DNA of 64,000 bases, from assembly GCA_964017045.1 (NCBI GenBank), contig OZ024809.1, positions 26,094,618 through 26,158,617 of the forward strand, given 5' to 3'. Positions 12,701-27,700 of this stretch are shown one piece after another. How positions within the stretch are numbered: position 1 is the stretch's first letter; each line of letters begins with the position of its first letter. Below the pieces are notes generated by a model that saw only the letters and a list, made by a program, of their open reading frames with translations, made no database searches and had not been told where the DNA came from. Source of the stretch: Omphiscola glabra. Lineage: Eukaryota; Mollusca; Gastropoda; Lymnaeidae. Both the position numbers and the translations under genes were made by a program.

Positions 12701-15700
12701 TATTAGATCAATCTTATGTGTCCATATCTATTTATTAGATCAATCTTATGTGCCCATATCTATTTATTAGATCAATCTTATGTGTACATATATATTTATT
12801 AGATCAATCTTATGTGCCCATATCTATTTATTAGATCAATCTTATGTGTACATATATATTTATTAGATCAATCTTATGTGTTCATATCTAATTCTTAGAT
12901 CAATCTTATGTGTTCATATATATTTATTAGATCAATCTTATGTGTCCATATCTATTTATTAGATCAATCTTATGTGCCCATATCTATTTATTAGATCAAT
13001 CTTATGTGTGCATATATATTTCTTAGATCAATCTTTTGTGTACATATTTATTTCTTAGATTAATCCTATGTGTCCATTAGAACTTTGTCACTCTTGGCTA
13101 AGAGCATGGAATACAATTATAGACTTTATGGATAAGGGTTTCCCAGCCATTCTGCACCCTCTATAACTCATTTGACTTAGTTTCACACCCTACAAATTAT
13201 TTGATTAAGTCTCGCACCCCTACAAATTGTTTTATTAAGTCTCGCACCCCTACAAATTGTTTGACAAATTTTCGCATACTTAAAAAAGTTGCAAAACACT
13301 TTAAAAATTGTTTAAATGGACTTCTAATTTGTTTATTTGATTACAAAGAGAAGTGTAGAACTTAGAAAATAAACTTGTGAATTATTAATAAATAAAATGA
13401 ATTTAGGAAATCTATAATCATTTATATCAAACGTAAACGTCAATGGCTCCTCTGTCATGAAATCCCTTTTTCTCCTCCACCTGATATACCAAATTGCACC
13501 CCCACCCCCACTGCTCTAAATGAAGGTGAAAGTTCCTCATTGAATCAGAGACTTACCCTGTAGAGAGTTTGGTGTCCTACCACCTCGCACCCCCCACCCC
13601 CACTGCTCTAAATGAAGGTGAAAGTTCCTAATTGAATCAGAGAGACTTACCCTGTAGAGAGTGGTGTCCTACCACTGAGTGCTGACGCAGCTCTAGGCTG
13701 GGGCTGTGGTTTGGTGGTTGGCACAGAAGGTGGTCCACTAGAACTACGGGGAGTGGTGCGCTGAGCTGACAGGTTTTGTTGTGGGTGCGGCGGTCCAGCA
13801 CGGGGACCACTCGATGCTGGCCGATTTTGACGTGTTGAATGTGGAGACAGTTCTAAAGAGAAATAAATGTTGGAATAGAGTCTCACAAAGTACTTCTAAA
13901 ATATTTGAGATAATGAATGTAAACTTAAGCTGACATGCTCTGTAAAATAACTCAACAAATTTTTTTGAGCTCTGTAACATTTAAATATAGTCTATAACTA
14001 TTTTGTAAACTTGTACATTAATCATTATCTTCACCTTGAAAAATTTTCAATAATTACTTTTTCCCGTTTAAAAAAAAATTAAATAAATAGTATTTTGCTT
14101 TAAATTCTTATTATCATACATGATGTAACAAATGAGAAGTCATTTTAGTGAGCCCACTTAAAATGTTCACAACAAAAACAATGAGAAAATAAATTAACAT
14201 TTATAAAAAAAAATTATGAAACAAATCATATAATATACCTAGTCTTCGCCTTGGTCCTGTTTTAAAACAAAAAAACAATTGAAGCAATGAAAAAAATTAA
14301 AAAAAACATTATTAACACCACAGCTATTGCTAAGTGCTATTAATAGAATGTTTAAAATTTCACAAGAAAACAAGAAACTTTAAAAAAGCAACAACAACAT
14401 TTTTGGAGAAAAAACAACTAATCAATTGTAATATAAAACTGCTAAAAGGTTAAACTAGATCAAACAAAGTCTACAAAAAGTATTCAAGTAGTAAGAAAGT
14501 GTGGTGTTAAAAACTGATGAAAAGAACTGCAACAACATGAATGATATCAATTAATTTGTAAATGTTTTGAAATTAATATTTTAAAATGTATATATTTTTT
14601 TTAAATATGTGTGTTCAAAGCTTAAACTGGAAAAGTTCTTTTCAGTAAACATAATCTCTACACTCAAAAAAATTGCTTCGTTTGTTATAAAGTTTTTTTT
14701 GTAAAAACCATCATTTTCAAGTTGCTGGCTAATTAACTCACATGATTTGGTATATCTACAACATCTGTCTAAAACAACAAAAAATGTTTGGAAAAACAAA
14801 ATTACTGTTTTTCAAATTGAAAGGCAAACAAATTCATAGCAGTGTAAGCTAATTAAGGGTGTAAATAAAAAAAATATGCATTCCTAAATAACGGTATTAA
14901 ATTTTTTTTAGATTTTATTTATTAAACTGTATGTTTGTTATCTAAAGTTTTTGGGTATCAGCATTTCAATCACATAATTTTATTCAAGAGGTAAACCACA
15001 AATTTTTATTTTTACTTCAAAGTTTAACATAAATCTTATCTCAAAAGTCACATTTTTTAAGTATGCATATTTTCTGGTGCAAACCTTTCAAACATTACAA
15101 TATGTGCTTTAGTTTACTAAAAAGTATATTTTTTGCTAACCTTGGGTAACAAGAAATTTAAAAAAAAATTAAAATGCATATAAACTGTCTTACCAGATGA
15201 CAGTGGACCTCTCGGTGAACTCATTTGCATTTTTAATTGTCTCCTGGCTTCTTCTGTGGCCTTCCTGTTGAAGTGATCTCTTAATTCCAGGAAGTTGGGA
15301 TATTTCTAAACATGTGCCGTTTTTTTTAAACATAGAGAAATAAATTAATTTGTTTTTTTTTAATTTTGTTAACACAAGAAAAAAAAAACAGAAATAAAAT
15401 ATACAGGTTTAATTTGTTTAAATAGAAATTTCAAGTTCCAATTTGTTCAAGAGCATGTGTAACAATTAGAACTCTTTAGCGTATGTGAAAACAACAATTA
15501 GGCTCAGTTCACATGATCAAATTCCTTTCAAATTTTCCTTCATACATTTGAAATGATTTCTGTATGAAGCCTTGTCACAACTTTCAATTTACTATTTGAT
15601 CAAATTTTCATTTTTTTCCAAAAAAAATAATAAAATACACACAAAAAAAGTGCATTCATGCAAAAATTAGACGCAAATTGGAAGCTAATTTGAAAGGAAT

Positions 15701-18700
15701 TTGATTGCGTAAACTGACGCTTAGAGGATACTTGAAATATGAACATTTATTTTTAAATTTTTATTTCCACTTTATGCAGAACAAACCTTTTAAAATTCTT
15801 TCTTTTCTCTTTAAATTGAGTTTGAAATTTGCTTACATCAACATCAAATTTTTAGCTATTGCTGTAGAGTTTAGCTATAAAGAAGACTCATTCAGGTGAG
15901 AAAACTATTTTTTGCTCACTAACCTCAGATTAAAAAACTGGTTTGGTTCATTTTTTTGTTTAAAAATTTTAATAAGAGAATAAACACATTTTTTTTTAGA
16001 AGAGAGCTTATTTGGTTAAAATGTATATGTCATGCCTAGTGCCTAATGAATTTCATTCATGAATACCTTAGGTCAAGGACGAATTTCATTCATGAATACC
16101 TTAGGTCAAGGACGAATTTCATTCATGAATACCTTAGGTCAAGGACGAATTTCATTCATGAATACCTTAGGTCAAGGACTAATCAAGAAAAAGGATTTCA
16201 TGTAAAAGAATTGCTCAATTGATTTCATTTTAAAATAAGCCTACAATAAATTTCATAGGTTAAGATGAAATATGGCTCTCAAACCTGTATATTAACATAT
16301 CGCTGAGTCCGTAACATGTTGAGTTTGCTCTCGAGAACCTGGTCTGTGATACCCGTCTGATTCTATAACGGTGAGAATGTATGTAAGAGCCACACAAAAA
16401 ATGAACAAGAACAAAAATAGCAACATGTTTAAGAAAATAAATATAGAAATCATGTGATCTGTCGTGTGTGTTTGAAATATTTTTCATTTGTTAACACTTC
16501 AACCTTCACTGGAGTGCCAAAATAATGTTATGTGATGCAAACCATTTTTTCCCCCCACATGTTTCATAGTAAGGATGAGTCAAAAACACATTGACGTTTC
16601 AACCATTTTAAGAATTTGATAAATTAAAAACAAGTCCAAAAGATCACTTAGTTTCCTGAAGTTGAAATAACCAAGAGAAGAAAAGGAATGGAACATTCCG
16701 CAACATTCAACAGTTTTAAACATTAACAAGTGGCAACAATGAATAAGGCCGAGGAAACTGTCATTAACTCAACGGCATTTGCTGTTTACCACTTTCTTTT
16801 TCCTGCAAAATGTATGCCCTCTTCCACCATTATAGTGGTTACAAGATGGCTGATGTATGTTGTGACGATTTATATCTCTAGGAATGGGCTAAACAAATTA
16901 TGAGCAAATCAATTATTTCAAAATGGTTTCAACTAAAATTTTACCACAGAAAATCATGTTAAAATTATACATTTACAATGTTCCTTTTTTTGGCCTATAT
17001 CATAGCAACAGCAAGACCAAAATGCAGTAACTGGTTTATACAAGTTCTGAAAGATTTCTGTACGTAGCAACGATCAACATTTTTTGTATCAAGGTGACCT
17101 TCTGTGTTTATGATCTCACATCTTTTCTCTTAAGGACTTTAAAATTGTAGAAAGAAAATGAATCTAAATTTAATGGCATTTTTTTAAAAAGAATATTTCG
17201 AAGTACAGAAATATAAAGGTGGCATTATATCACCAGCTATATTACATCAGTTAATAACTGTTAATACATCCCACCTATGGACCTATAGTATATCAAAAAC
17301 AAATGCTTCTCCACAAATGTACACTAGTATAAAGGTACTCACGGGTGGTATCCCTTTCTTCTCCACATGCTCTTGTAACAGCTCGGCCAGCTGTTCCCTC
17401 ATTAATGCCAGGGTTGGATTTTTACGGAACTCCTCCAAGAACTGGCTGGTGTGCAGAGTCTGTGTTCCTGTTTGCCTGTCAAAACAAGTGAATAAAAGCT
17501 TTATATTTTTTCTTGTTAAGAAATGATAATTATTTTTATTCCAACATGACTTTGGATGGGATACTGTAGCAGTGGAAAATAAATTCATATGAATCTAGTA
17601 AATATGCCAGACAAATTTTATTTCTCAATTCCTAAAAGCTGTAGACAGCTTACCCTAAAGTGGAGCCACCAATAGTACGCAAACTGCTTGTGCCAGTGCC
17701 GAATGCTGGGGACATAAAGTGGAATGACACTTGATTTATGGAACAAATGTTTAACTCTTTTAATGTCACAGAACAAATACAATTATTCAATGTTCATATA
17801 AAAAGGAATGTCCTTAAAAATCACGTCAAGAGAAACTTTTTTCTAATAAAATATTACGGCAGCAAAGTCCTCCAATCCTTTAATTTCTCAAATAAAACCA
17901 TCATGTTCCTTTCTCTGTGACTAGGAGACTTTTAGTGATTTTCATGCACAGACCTTTATTAACATTCTTTTCTAGCCACTAATCGGACACTCCTACTGCT
18001 TTAGAAATACTTGTTATAGCCTGTGGGTTGACCTAATTTTTGCTGACGTAGAGCTGTCACGTCCACCACTTATCTCACCCTTTTTTGTTTTGATATTGAC
18101 ATCACAGATTAAATGTGTGGCGCTCTACCCTTACCAACCCCTCCCTTGACTGGGAATAGGTTGTTGACATTCAAATATATTCTAAATGGAAGGTGAAGAT
18201 GAGCTCGGGTGATGAAATTTCTAGAATTTCTTTTCTGGAGGGTTTTAACACCCTCATTATAGAATAAGCCGGCAGCTTTCTCAGCCGGAAGAGATTTGCT
18301 AGATTTCCTAGACACAAAACTTACTATACTCATAGTAGCCTTACAATATTTTACTCTCTCTGAGTGTATGTGTATTAATAATTTTGTTTTTCTGGATAAA
18401 ACTTTTTCACTTGTTGCGCTGTAAGATAATATAGTTTTTATTTCTGCATGCTTGATTTTGTATTTTTATTTAAATTTAATAGTATAATTAAATCGAATAT
18501 TGTTAATATCACTAGCTTTGGTATCATTTTTCTTTGTGTACTAGTTTTCAGCACTTTGTTACATATTTTTCATCTAACTAGTCAAATGTTAAAACTGATT
18601 AATTTCATAAAACCATATATGTAACATACTGATTTGTCAGGTACTAACAGCATACTCTATTGTACTAACATCAAACTGTCTGGTACTAATATCAAACTGT

Positions 18701-21700
18701 CTGGTAATAACATCAAACCAACCTGTACTTCCCTCCTCATCACTGGGATACATGCTGCTCGGTTTGACGGGTCGACTTTGGATCACATTGGTTTGCTGGT
18801 TGGTTGGTTTGTTGGTAAGCTGGTTTGTGTTTGACCTTGGACTTCTACTGACTGGAGGGGTCCTCAGTGGTTTGACTTCACTCTGTCAGGGATTTAAACA
18901 AAGATCAATTGTTGATTGCAACAGGAAGTAGTCCTTGGGGCTTTGTAATTACTGATTTATTACAAGTGCGAGAACTGGCACTAAATTATGACAACACCTG
19001 CAGCTTGTTACAATGTTACTACATGTCCAGAAAGCAATTTTTTTTAAATTTTGGGACTCACCAACTAACTAACTAACTAACTTACTTAAGAAAATCAGCA
19101 GACCATCGAGCCAAGCTCATAAGGTCTTCCCCAGCACACCTCCACCGCCCCCAACTGGCATTCAACCACTCCCCCAGTGGTCTCTATTCCAGTCAGGCCG
19201 CGAAGCGGCATGCCGAGGGCTCCCCGCCCCTGAGATGGCCCCACCCACCCTTCCACTCGATTGACTATGCGAGTGAGGCCGCATCAGAGAAGGGACGCCT
19301 GGCCAGCCGGGGTGATGCTTACACAGCAACCGGGCCGGACTTCCTTGGGCTGGGGTGGATACAATTTACGTCTCTAAAGCCCCCCCTTCCCACCCCGGGG
19401 GGACTCACCAACTAAATGAAACAATTTACATTTGATGTTTCTTTAACTCAATCAAAATATAGACTTTTTGGGCTCATCAAATCAATTAGTTTGGGTTTGT
19501 ACCATCAACTTAATCAAATCATACTCACATGAACTGTTTTGGAACAGTAACTATCTAAGATTTAATTTCTTTTTAAACTATTACAAGATAAATTCACACC
19601 AATTCTTAAATGGTCCAAGAATCTAACCCAGCAGTTACAACGCAGTGGGTGTTAGTGAAACATTGTCCAGTCACAAGCATTGTAAACATTCTACTGATAG
19701 ATGCAATGATAGATGGCTTTGAAGTGATAAGAAATAATTAACATCATGATGACCATATTCTATAAATGAATAGGAACATCAACTGAGCTTATTATCAGAC
19801 CAATCTTCAAATGAATGAAATAAGAAGAAAGAGAAACAACAAGTACCGCTTGCACAATTTCTTGCTCTATCTGCTGCACCTCTACCTCAAGGGCCTTCTC
19901 TCGTTCTCTGGATTGCTAAGGGAGATAAAGATAGTTACAGAACTCATGCACTATTGTAAAACAAAGGCCCATAATGCAACTTATTAGACCAACAGTCTGT
20001 TATGTCCCAAGATATTGAACATGAAAAAAGGCACGTATGGTATGTTAAAAAAAAATCAACACATTTTACCTACAAGTAAGATGGACATAGAATATAAACC
20101 ATTAATCTGTTATTATTTATATGTTAATAAAATAGCTTGGATATAACTCGTCGCGAAAACAGCAAGTAAATAATTGTTATTTTTAGTTGCACGTCACACA
20201 TTTTTGTAATTAGTGAATATGTTGATAAAACAGGTTGAAGATTTTTTTATTATTAGAGCAAAAACTCAACTATCCATATGTATCTGGAAATTTGATCGAA
20301 AGAAATTTGGTCTATGGAAAATTGATTGACGGAAATTTGATGAAACAGAAATTTGGTCGAATCTTTTTTTTTAGTTTACACGTTAAAATTTTTCGTCAAA
20401 TTTCATTTTGAACGCATTATTTTGTTTTACTATATTGTATAAAGCGTTCAAAAAGAAATTTGACAAACATACATTTTAACATGTGAAATAAAAAAAAGAT
20501 TTGAATAAATTTCCGTTCTATCAAATTTCCGTCAATCAATTTTCCATAGACGAAATTTCTTTCGATCAAATTTCCGGTAACCCTATCCATACCAAGTGCA
20601 AGAGACTAAATATAAATAATAATGCAGTTACTTACAAAATTTTGTGATAAAAATTAAGACCAATATTAATAGTTTATGCACCATAATTTTAATTTAACCC
20701 CAGCCAATTATATTATTATTTCTTTACATTCCTTGGATCCCTTTAATACCCTATAGTCCAATGCAAATAAAATGTAATATTAATTTTTTTAAATGTTTTT
20801 GAAAGACAAAGATTCTTAAGGGATTAATGACTTAACATTTTATAATTCTTATGAAAAGCCTCAATTTCAATTAAAACCATTTTAATGGATCAAATCAATA
20901 TCATGACAAGTAAATATTCAAGGAAATATTTGTTTAAGCATGTTGAATATGGATTTGCTTCAATGATTTTTTTAAATAATGTTTGTATATTCAAATCTAA
21001 TTGAAACGGCAAAAACTCTTACTTAAATGTATATTGTAAAATTATGTTCATGTTTTTCTTTCTCAGCATTATGAGTTTTATAACAATTTTAATTTATGTT
21101 CAAGGTAACTGGATCATTTAGTTTAAAACTGATCAAATTACCTGAGTTGTACCAACAGACACAAGTGTTAAATATTTTCATAGATCAAATTAGCCGAGTT
21201 TTACTGACAGACACCCAGTGTTAAATATATGTCATAGATCAAATTACCTGAGTTCTACCAACAGACACCTTTCATGAAATAGAAAACATAACAAATGACT
21301 TTTATACCAGTCATGAAAGGTCAACAGCTCCAAAAGAAATTATTGAGAAAATTGTAGTAATTGATAATTAACATGCAGCACATGACGAAAGGCAGAAAAA
21401 TTATAACTTGAACATGCTTAAACAAATAGTGAAATGCAGTGATGCTATTACAAACAGATTCTTTCTAACATATTTTTCTTTAAACACAAGTACAACGAAC
21501 ACATTATGACTTGCCAATGTAAAGGTGCAAGGAGCATATTATGACTTGCCTATGTAAAGGTGAAACGAACGCATTATGACGTGCCAATGTAAAGGGTATA
21601 GATGTTAGAATGTAACAAAAAGATTCCTCCAACAGCAAAGAAATGAAATGTTTCATTGACATTTTTATTTTAAACTTTTTCATTATTATAAGAAAAATAA

Positions 21701-24700
21701 TAAGCCTCTTCCAAATAACATCTTAAATTAATTAAATTCATAAAAGTGAAATAATAAGCATGTACAAAAAGTCATGCCAAGACAACGATAACTGGAGACT
21801 TACATTTTCTATTTTCATTGAGTTTAAATAATTTTCAAGAGCATCCTTAACCAAAAAAAAAAAAAAGGTAGTTCATGTAAAGATGTCATTAGGCTTCAAA
21901 ACAAATTCAGTTTAACGAAACAGCATTTTAAAAATATTTGTGTAAATTAAATATATTTTTCTATGCAATTCTTAATTATCGCAGTGGACTTACTTCTCCT
22001 CTTTTCTTTCCCTCTTCCCTATTTAACCTTTCTCACACTTACTTTCTGTCACAAATCATTTGCTTCCCTCTTGGATACTACTTCTCATTTTTTAATTTTA
22101 TTTGTTTTTTTCTGTTTGTTCGCTGATGAAGGCTTCCTGCCGACACGTTCGCTGTTTTGTTGCGTTCCTTTTTTCAGGTTTAACCTTACTTTGTTTTACT
22201 AATTTCCTATTAACTTACGCTACACTACAATGAACATTAGCAAAAGCTTAACACCTATTTCCTTTGAAAACCTTTGCAATTTTATATTATTTTAAGTATA
22301 TGAGAAGATTATTTGCTTAATTCATGAACTTGCCAAAAAAGATGACATCAATAGAATTCTGAGAAAATAAAATTAAGTATTTGAAGCAACTTAAGTTCTG
22401 CATAATAAGCTTTTCTAAAAGGGCATTCTGCTCTATTATGACATGCCACTAGACACTGTGAGAAAGCGTACCTTTAACAAGCGCTCTACTTCCTTTTGTT
22501 GGTTGCTAGCTGCTCTGGGGGATGGAGGCAAGCCATCTTGGGAACGGGTTGTTGTCTCTAAGGCATTATTTAGCTGCAAACATTAAACATTCCCTTTTAA
22601 AAGATTCATTGACATCAAAATATCAACCTGAGGGTGATTTTGGTTTTTTTATTAATAAAGTTGATAATAAATTCTAAGGCATGAAATGCAAATATTTTTT
22701 TTTTAGAAGTTGAAGTGTGTAACATCTGTTTCATTTGTTCTTTTGTTCAATTTGTTCCTAGAAGAAGGCAAACTCTGAATTCAAACCAGGAGCCAGAATG
22801 ATCAAATACAGAACAGAACACTAATTGAAAACTGACCTTTTTTGTTTCACTGACATGTTGTTGAGCCATCCTATGCATTTTCTTCTGCCATTTTTTTTCC
22901 TGCCTCTCAAGCTTGGTCTGCATGTGTTCCTTCATCTGGTCAAGCTGTGCAGCAGGAGAATGTTCAAGATATAATGGAAACTTATTGGCTGGTCAAATTT
23001 AGCCCCATTTCAGTTCAAATGGGCTCAAGATTAGGGCCTTTCACTAACAATGTCTCTACAAGTTTAAAATTATTTATCCTCCCAATGTCCATTTGTGATT
23101 GATTTGTTCCACTTTGTGAACATCCACTCCACATGGTCTCGATTCAAACCTAGATACTCACATTGTAGAACATCCACTCCACATGGTCTCTATTCCAACC
23201 TAGATGCTCACATTGTAAAATCACCAACCAACAATTAAAAAATGTATCTCTAAAGCATGCTTCATTTGAATACAGATAATTACATTTACAGATCTGTTTA
23301 CCCCCAAACTCTTAAAATCGTACAATATCATCACAAAATCATTCAATATATTATCTTAATTGTAAGAAATAAACATAATAATAATAAAGTTCATTTGAAA
23401 ATAAAGTTCATTTGAAAAATCACGCTTCATCCCCAAAGGCTCGAAGCGCGGTACAAAAACAAAGCTGGGAGTGTCTACAACAACAAAAAATGTTAATACT
23501 GTTACTTAGGAATGCATACAGTTTATATAATGTATACACCTCATAATCGTACAACATTGTGCACCAAAATCCTAAGAGTAAACAGTTCTGCCGTTAATTA
23601 TGTAGACCTGGTGTTGTTGAGTAATGCACATGTTGTAACAAGTCTCACCATAGTGTTGCATACAACAGTTACAACAGAAGCAGTGTTAAGTGCATTATTG
23701 TATTGGACAACTTAACAAAATACGCCACTGATGTTGCACGTGAGTTACAGCATGTGATGTGTGAACCTGACATGGCCTTTAGATGCCCACCAGCCTGGAC
23801 AACACTGGACACACAATAATCAGTATAAGTCACTGTAAAATCTCATGCCAACTTGTGCTTCAATTATATCAATATTTCTTCTTAAAAGGCCAAATTCATG
23901 ATCTGGATGTTAAAAATTCTGATGAAAGACTCCTCTTATCCAATTCAATGACATCTCTCACCTGATGCTGTAGTTGTTCCTTCATGACAGCAATCTCCAA
24001 TTTCTGTTCTTTTACCTCCTGCTTATCATTCTCATTGTCATCCACAAGTTCTCCGAGATAAGATCGCTTGCCTGGTGAACAAAAATAGAAATCATGGTTC
24101 AAAGGTTCTTTACACCCTGTGTTTAAATTTCCAGTAAACTCTTCAATTCACAGAATAACAAATGAACCAGCAAGATATTTAAAATTGTGTCAAATAAATA
24201 TTTATTATTGAATCAAAAGTATCAAGACTAATTGTGTCGAGAAGTAGCCTGTAATCAATCAGGATTATCAATGTCATTATATAAGGGCAGTTTTTTTATA
24301 AATTATAATGTAGCTTTGCTGAAAAAGATTTGATCGAGAGCATCAAAGTTATTTCATCCTTGTCATTCTATTCTCACTCGAAATGCCATCAAGATAACTT
24401 CTCTTTTGGGATGTAAACTGTGCATTGCAAGATCATAAATTAATATTCCAGATAACTGAAGGTCTGGATAACTGATAACACTTAGCTTACCTCCAGTTCT
24501 TGTTTCCAACTCCACCAGAGCCTTCTGCGATGCTTGCAACTTAGCATTGAGTTCTTTTATTTCTCTCATTAATGCCACGCTGATGCCGGCTTCACCCTCC
24601 TCCTGTAATGAAAGGTCACCAATGTTCACCAATGTTCACCAATATTATACAACTTTATTATTTTAGTGGTACCTATTGAAGAAAACTTGAATGAATATTC

Positions 24701-27700
24701 ACCTGTCCCAAATCAGAATGGACTGCAATGTTTTGTTTGATCTCAGTTGCCAGAATTCTTGAATCCTAAAGAAGAAAAAATATTCCCTTTAAAAGAGACT
24801 ATTTATAACCCAGTAAATCCACAGAGTCTTACATAAATTACTACTGTTAACACACTAGACGGCCACATTTGGAGCATTCAAATTAACTGCTGTGTGTGTT
24901 CTATGATATCTTTATTCTCATCTCATACATTAACCAGTTAATTTTTAAACACATGAGGGTGATATATTTATAAGGTCAAAAATATTTGTGTAGAAAAATC
25001 ATTAAAGAGTCCTAAGTTACTGAAGTATTTATCTTGGAGAGATGTCACTGTAACATAGCAAAGACACAACATAAATACTTTATTTTTCAGTGAAAGCAGT
25101 GCTTTCCTTTCAGCTTCAATCTCAGCCTGCTGTCTCTGCATCTGTTCCTTGATCTGGCTCAATTCTGCTTCCAGGTGGTTCCTGCCGCTCTCCGAGCCAA
25201 CACCGAGATCAGGACTAACTGAGCTAGAACCATCTTTAGCAGTGATTGCCCCTGAGTGGCGTCTTGTGATGTGTGCTTGTAGAAAAGTGGTGTTGAGAAA
25301 AGCTTTAGCGCAGAAGGGGCACTACAAGAAACAGAATTTTAATTCATTAATTAGACATTTTTAATCTGTGTGAAAATTTGTTGATGTCCCAATTACTTTG
25401 TGACCTGATCTAGCATAATTAATGACTTTAAGAAAACATTATTTTTTCGTCTATCATTGACATTAATACAATGCACTAATGGGAAATATTTTTTGCTTTT
25501 AACCTGACTTTAGCCTTAGGGACATTTATCATCACGAAAAAACTAGTGAACCTCCCTCCATTGACTACACGAATCACTTTCTGATCTCTTGACACCAATA
25601 TCTTTCTGATCTTTTGACATCAATCTCTTTCTGAATCGTTGACACCAATATCTTTCTGATCTCTTGACACCAATCTCTTTTCTCCTCCATTAAAAGCAAT
25701 CCCTTTCCTCTCCAGTAACACCAATCTATTTCCCCTCCAATAACACCAAGCCATTTCCCCTCCAACAACACCAATGCCCCTCACCACCATTGACACCAAT
25801 GCCCCCCCACCACCATTGACACCAATCTCTTTATACTTAAGTTTCCTGCTGATGTGTTCAGTAATTTTAGACAGCCTTTATTTCATGCATATTTCTTTTT
25901 TCTTTAACTTCCAGTTGAATAATTATTGTTGACATATTTTTAAGTATCCTTAAAATACTTCTTTGTAGATGGGACTTGTTAACCTTGGATGGAGGTTCGT
26001 TAAGTAAACCCTTGCGGTTAATTCAACAGCACTTTAGAAATATAGGCAGATTAGCAAATACAAGTGCCATACTTATTTTACGGACAATTTGAGAACTGCA
26101 AATGACTCTTCAAAAATAAAAAATCCCCTGTAACAATTTATTTTACTTGAAAGAAGGCACACTATTTATGTGCTGTTTATATTCAGTTCATACATGTTAC
26201 CTTATTGTAGCTCTCGTTCCCTGCATACATCAACTGCTGCTGAGCTATCAGCAATTTTTTTCTTTTATGGCTTTCTTTTTTCACTTCGGTCAGTTCTTTC
26301 TGAAGGGATGTCACTTCCGTTTTTATCTTTTCGACTTCCTGTCATTAAAATTATATTTTGATTAACAGCTGTCCGCCCAAAATGAACGGAATATGCACAA
26401 AATATTTTTGACTAAATCCTTGTGGTTTTTTATTATTTGAGATTGGGGGAAAAGGGGGGGGGGGGGTTGACATGACCGGCCTTAATCAGGTGGGCCTTTA
26501 AAATTACAGGCTGCCTGTAAAAATTTGACCACAATTGACTTGATTGTAAAAACTTTAGGCAGTCTGTTAAACACGAGATATTGTCCAAAAAAAATCTTTT
26601 GAAACTAACCAGAAAGTTAAATCTTAGGGTTTGTGATATCTGCTTGCTTGCTTTAAACTTATATGATAACTCAACACTGATAAGAATGTGACACAATAAA
26701 ATGAAGTAGGAAAATAGGCTCAATCCTCATGGTAATAAAAAACATAGTTGTATGGATATTTTCAACTTTTTTTTAGCTTGTAAGTTTATTTTTAACATGT
26801 GTCCTTGCATAAATTATTTTCTCCGTAAAAATTGTGAAGACTTTGAATATTTGTCTGTAAATTTTTATTTTTCGGTTGGCAGCCCTGGTCTTAACTAATG
26901 AGTGTGGTGGGCTTTAAGAAAATAAGTATAATTCTAAAGACCTTGAAAGAAAACTAACTTTGATCTCAGTACTTTGGGAATAACTTATGCAAGCAATATA
27001 ACAGCAAATGAAAACCAATTAAACTTAAAACTTTACCTGATCTGATATTTTAGCCTTTTCCTCCAGAGATGCACATAGACCAGCTAAATACTCTTGACTG
27101 TGCTGTAGATAAATAATGAGTCTTTGTGATTGGTCATTTAGAAAAGATATATAAACAGATTTCATACAATATTAATTAGTTATTATAAGTTCATAACACT
27201 GTTTGAATATTGGTTGAAAATGTCCATACGATAAGTCATTTTTATAAGCAAAATGAATTATTAAAGATAAAATGTCTTTTCTAGTGACTTTAAAAGTGAA
27301 GAAATGGAGCTTATACAAATATATAATATAGTCCTTACTACTTACTAATAAGTATTCAATCGTAAGTTGAGAAAGTTTGAATAGCTTCACAAAATTAGGG
27401 TCAATGGAACGAATATCCTAAAGAATACAAAATAGTTTAATGCCACAGAATAAATTATGATAAATATTAAATGATTTATTTCTAATGGTGAGTGCTTTTA
27501 CAAGGATTCACAGTGGTATTTATATTAATTTAATTTCAGTTAACAGTTCTATGAGATTTCCAATAATATATTTTAATAAGAGCTTTTTTGTCACAGAATG
27601 TGGTCAAAATGCAACCAGGCACCTATTTTTGCAGACTTTACCTTCAGTTATCTAAATGTATATATTTAAAATTAAGCAAATAAGAGTTCTGGAACCCTTT

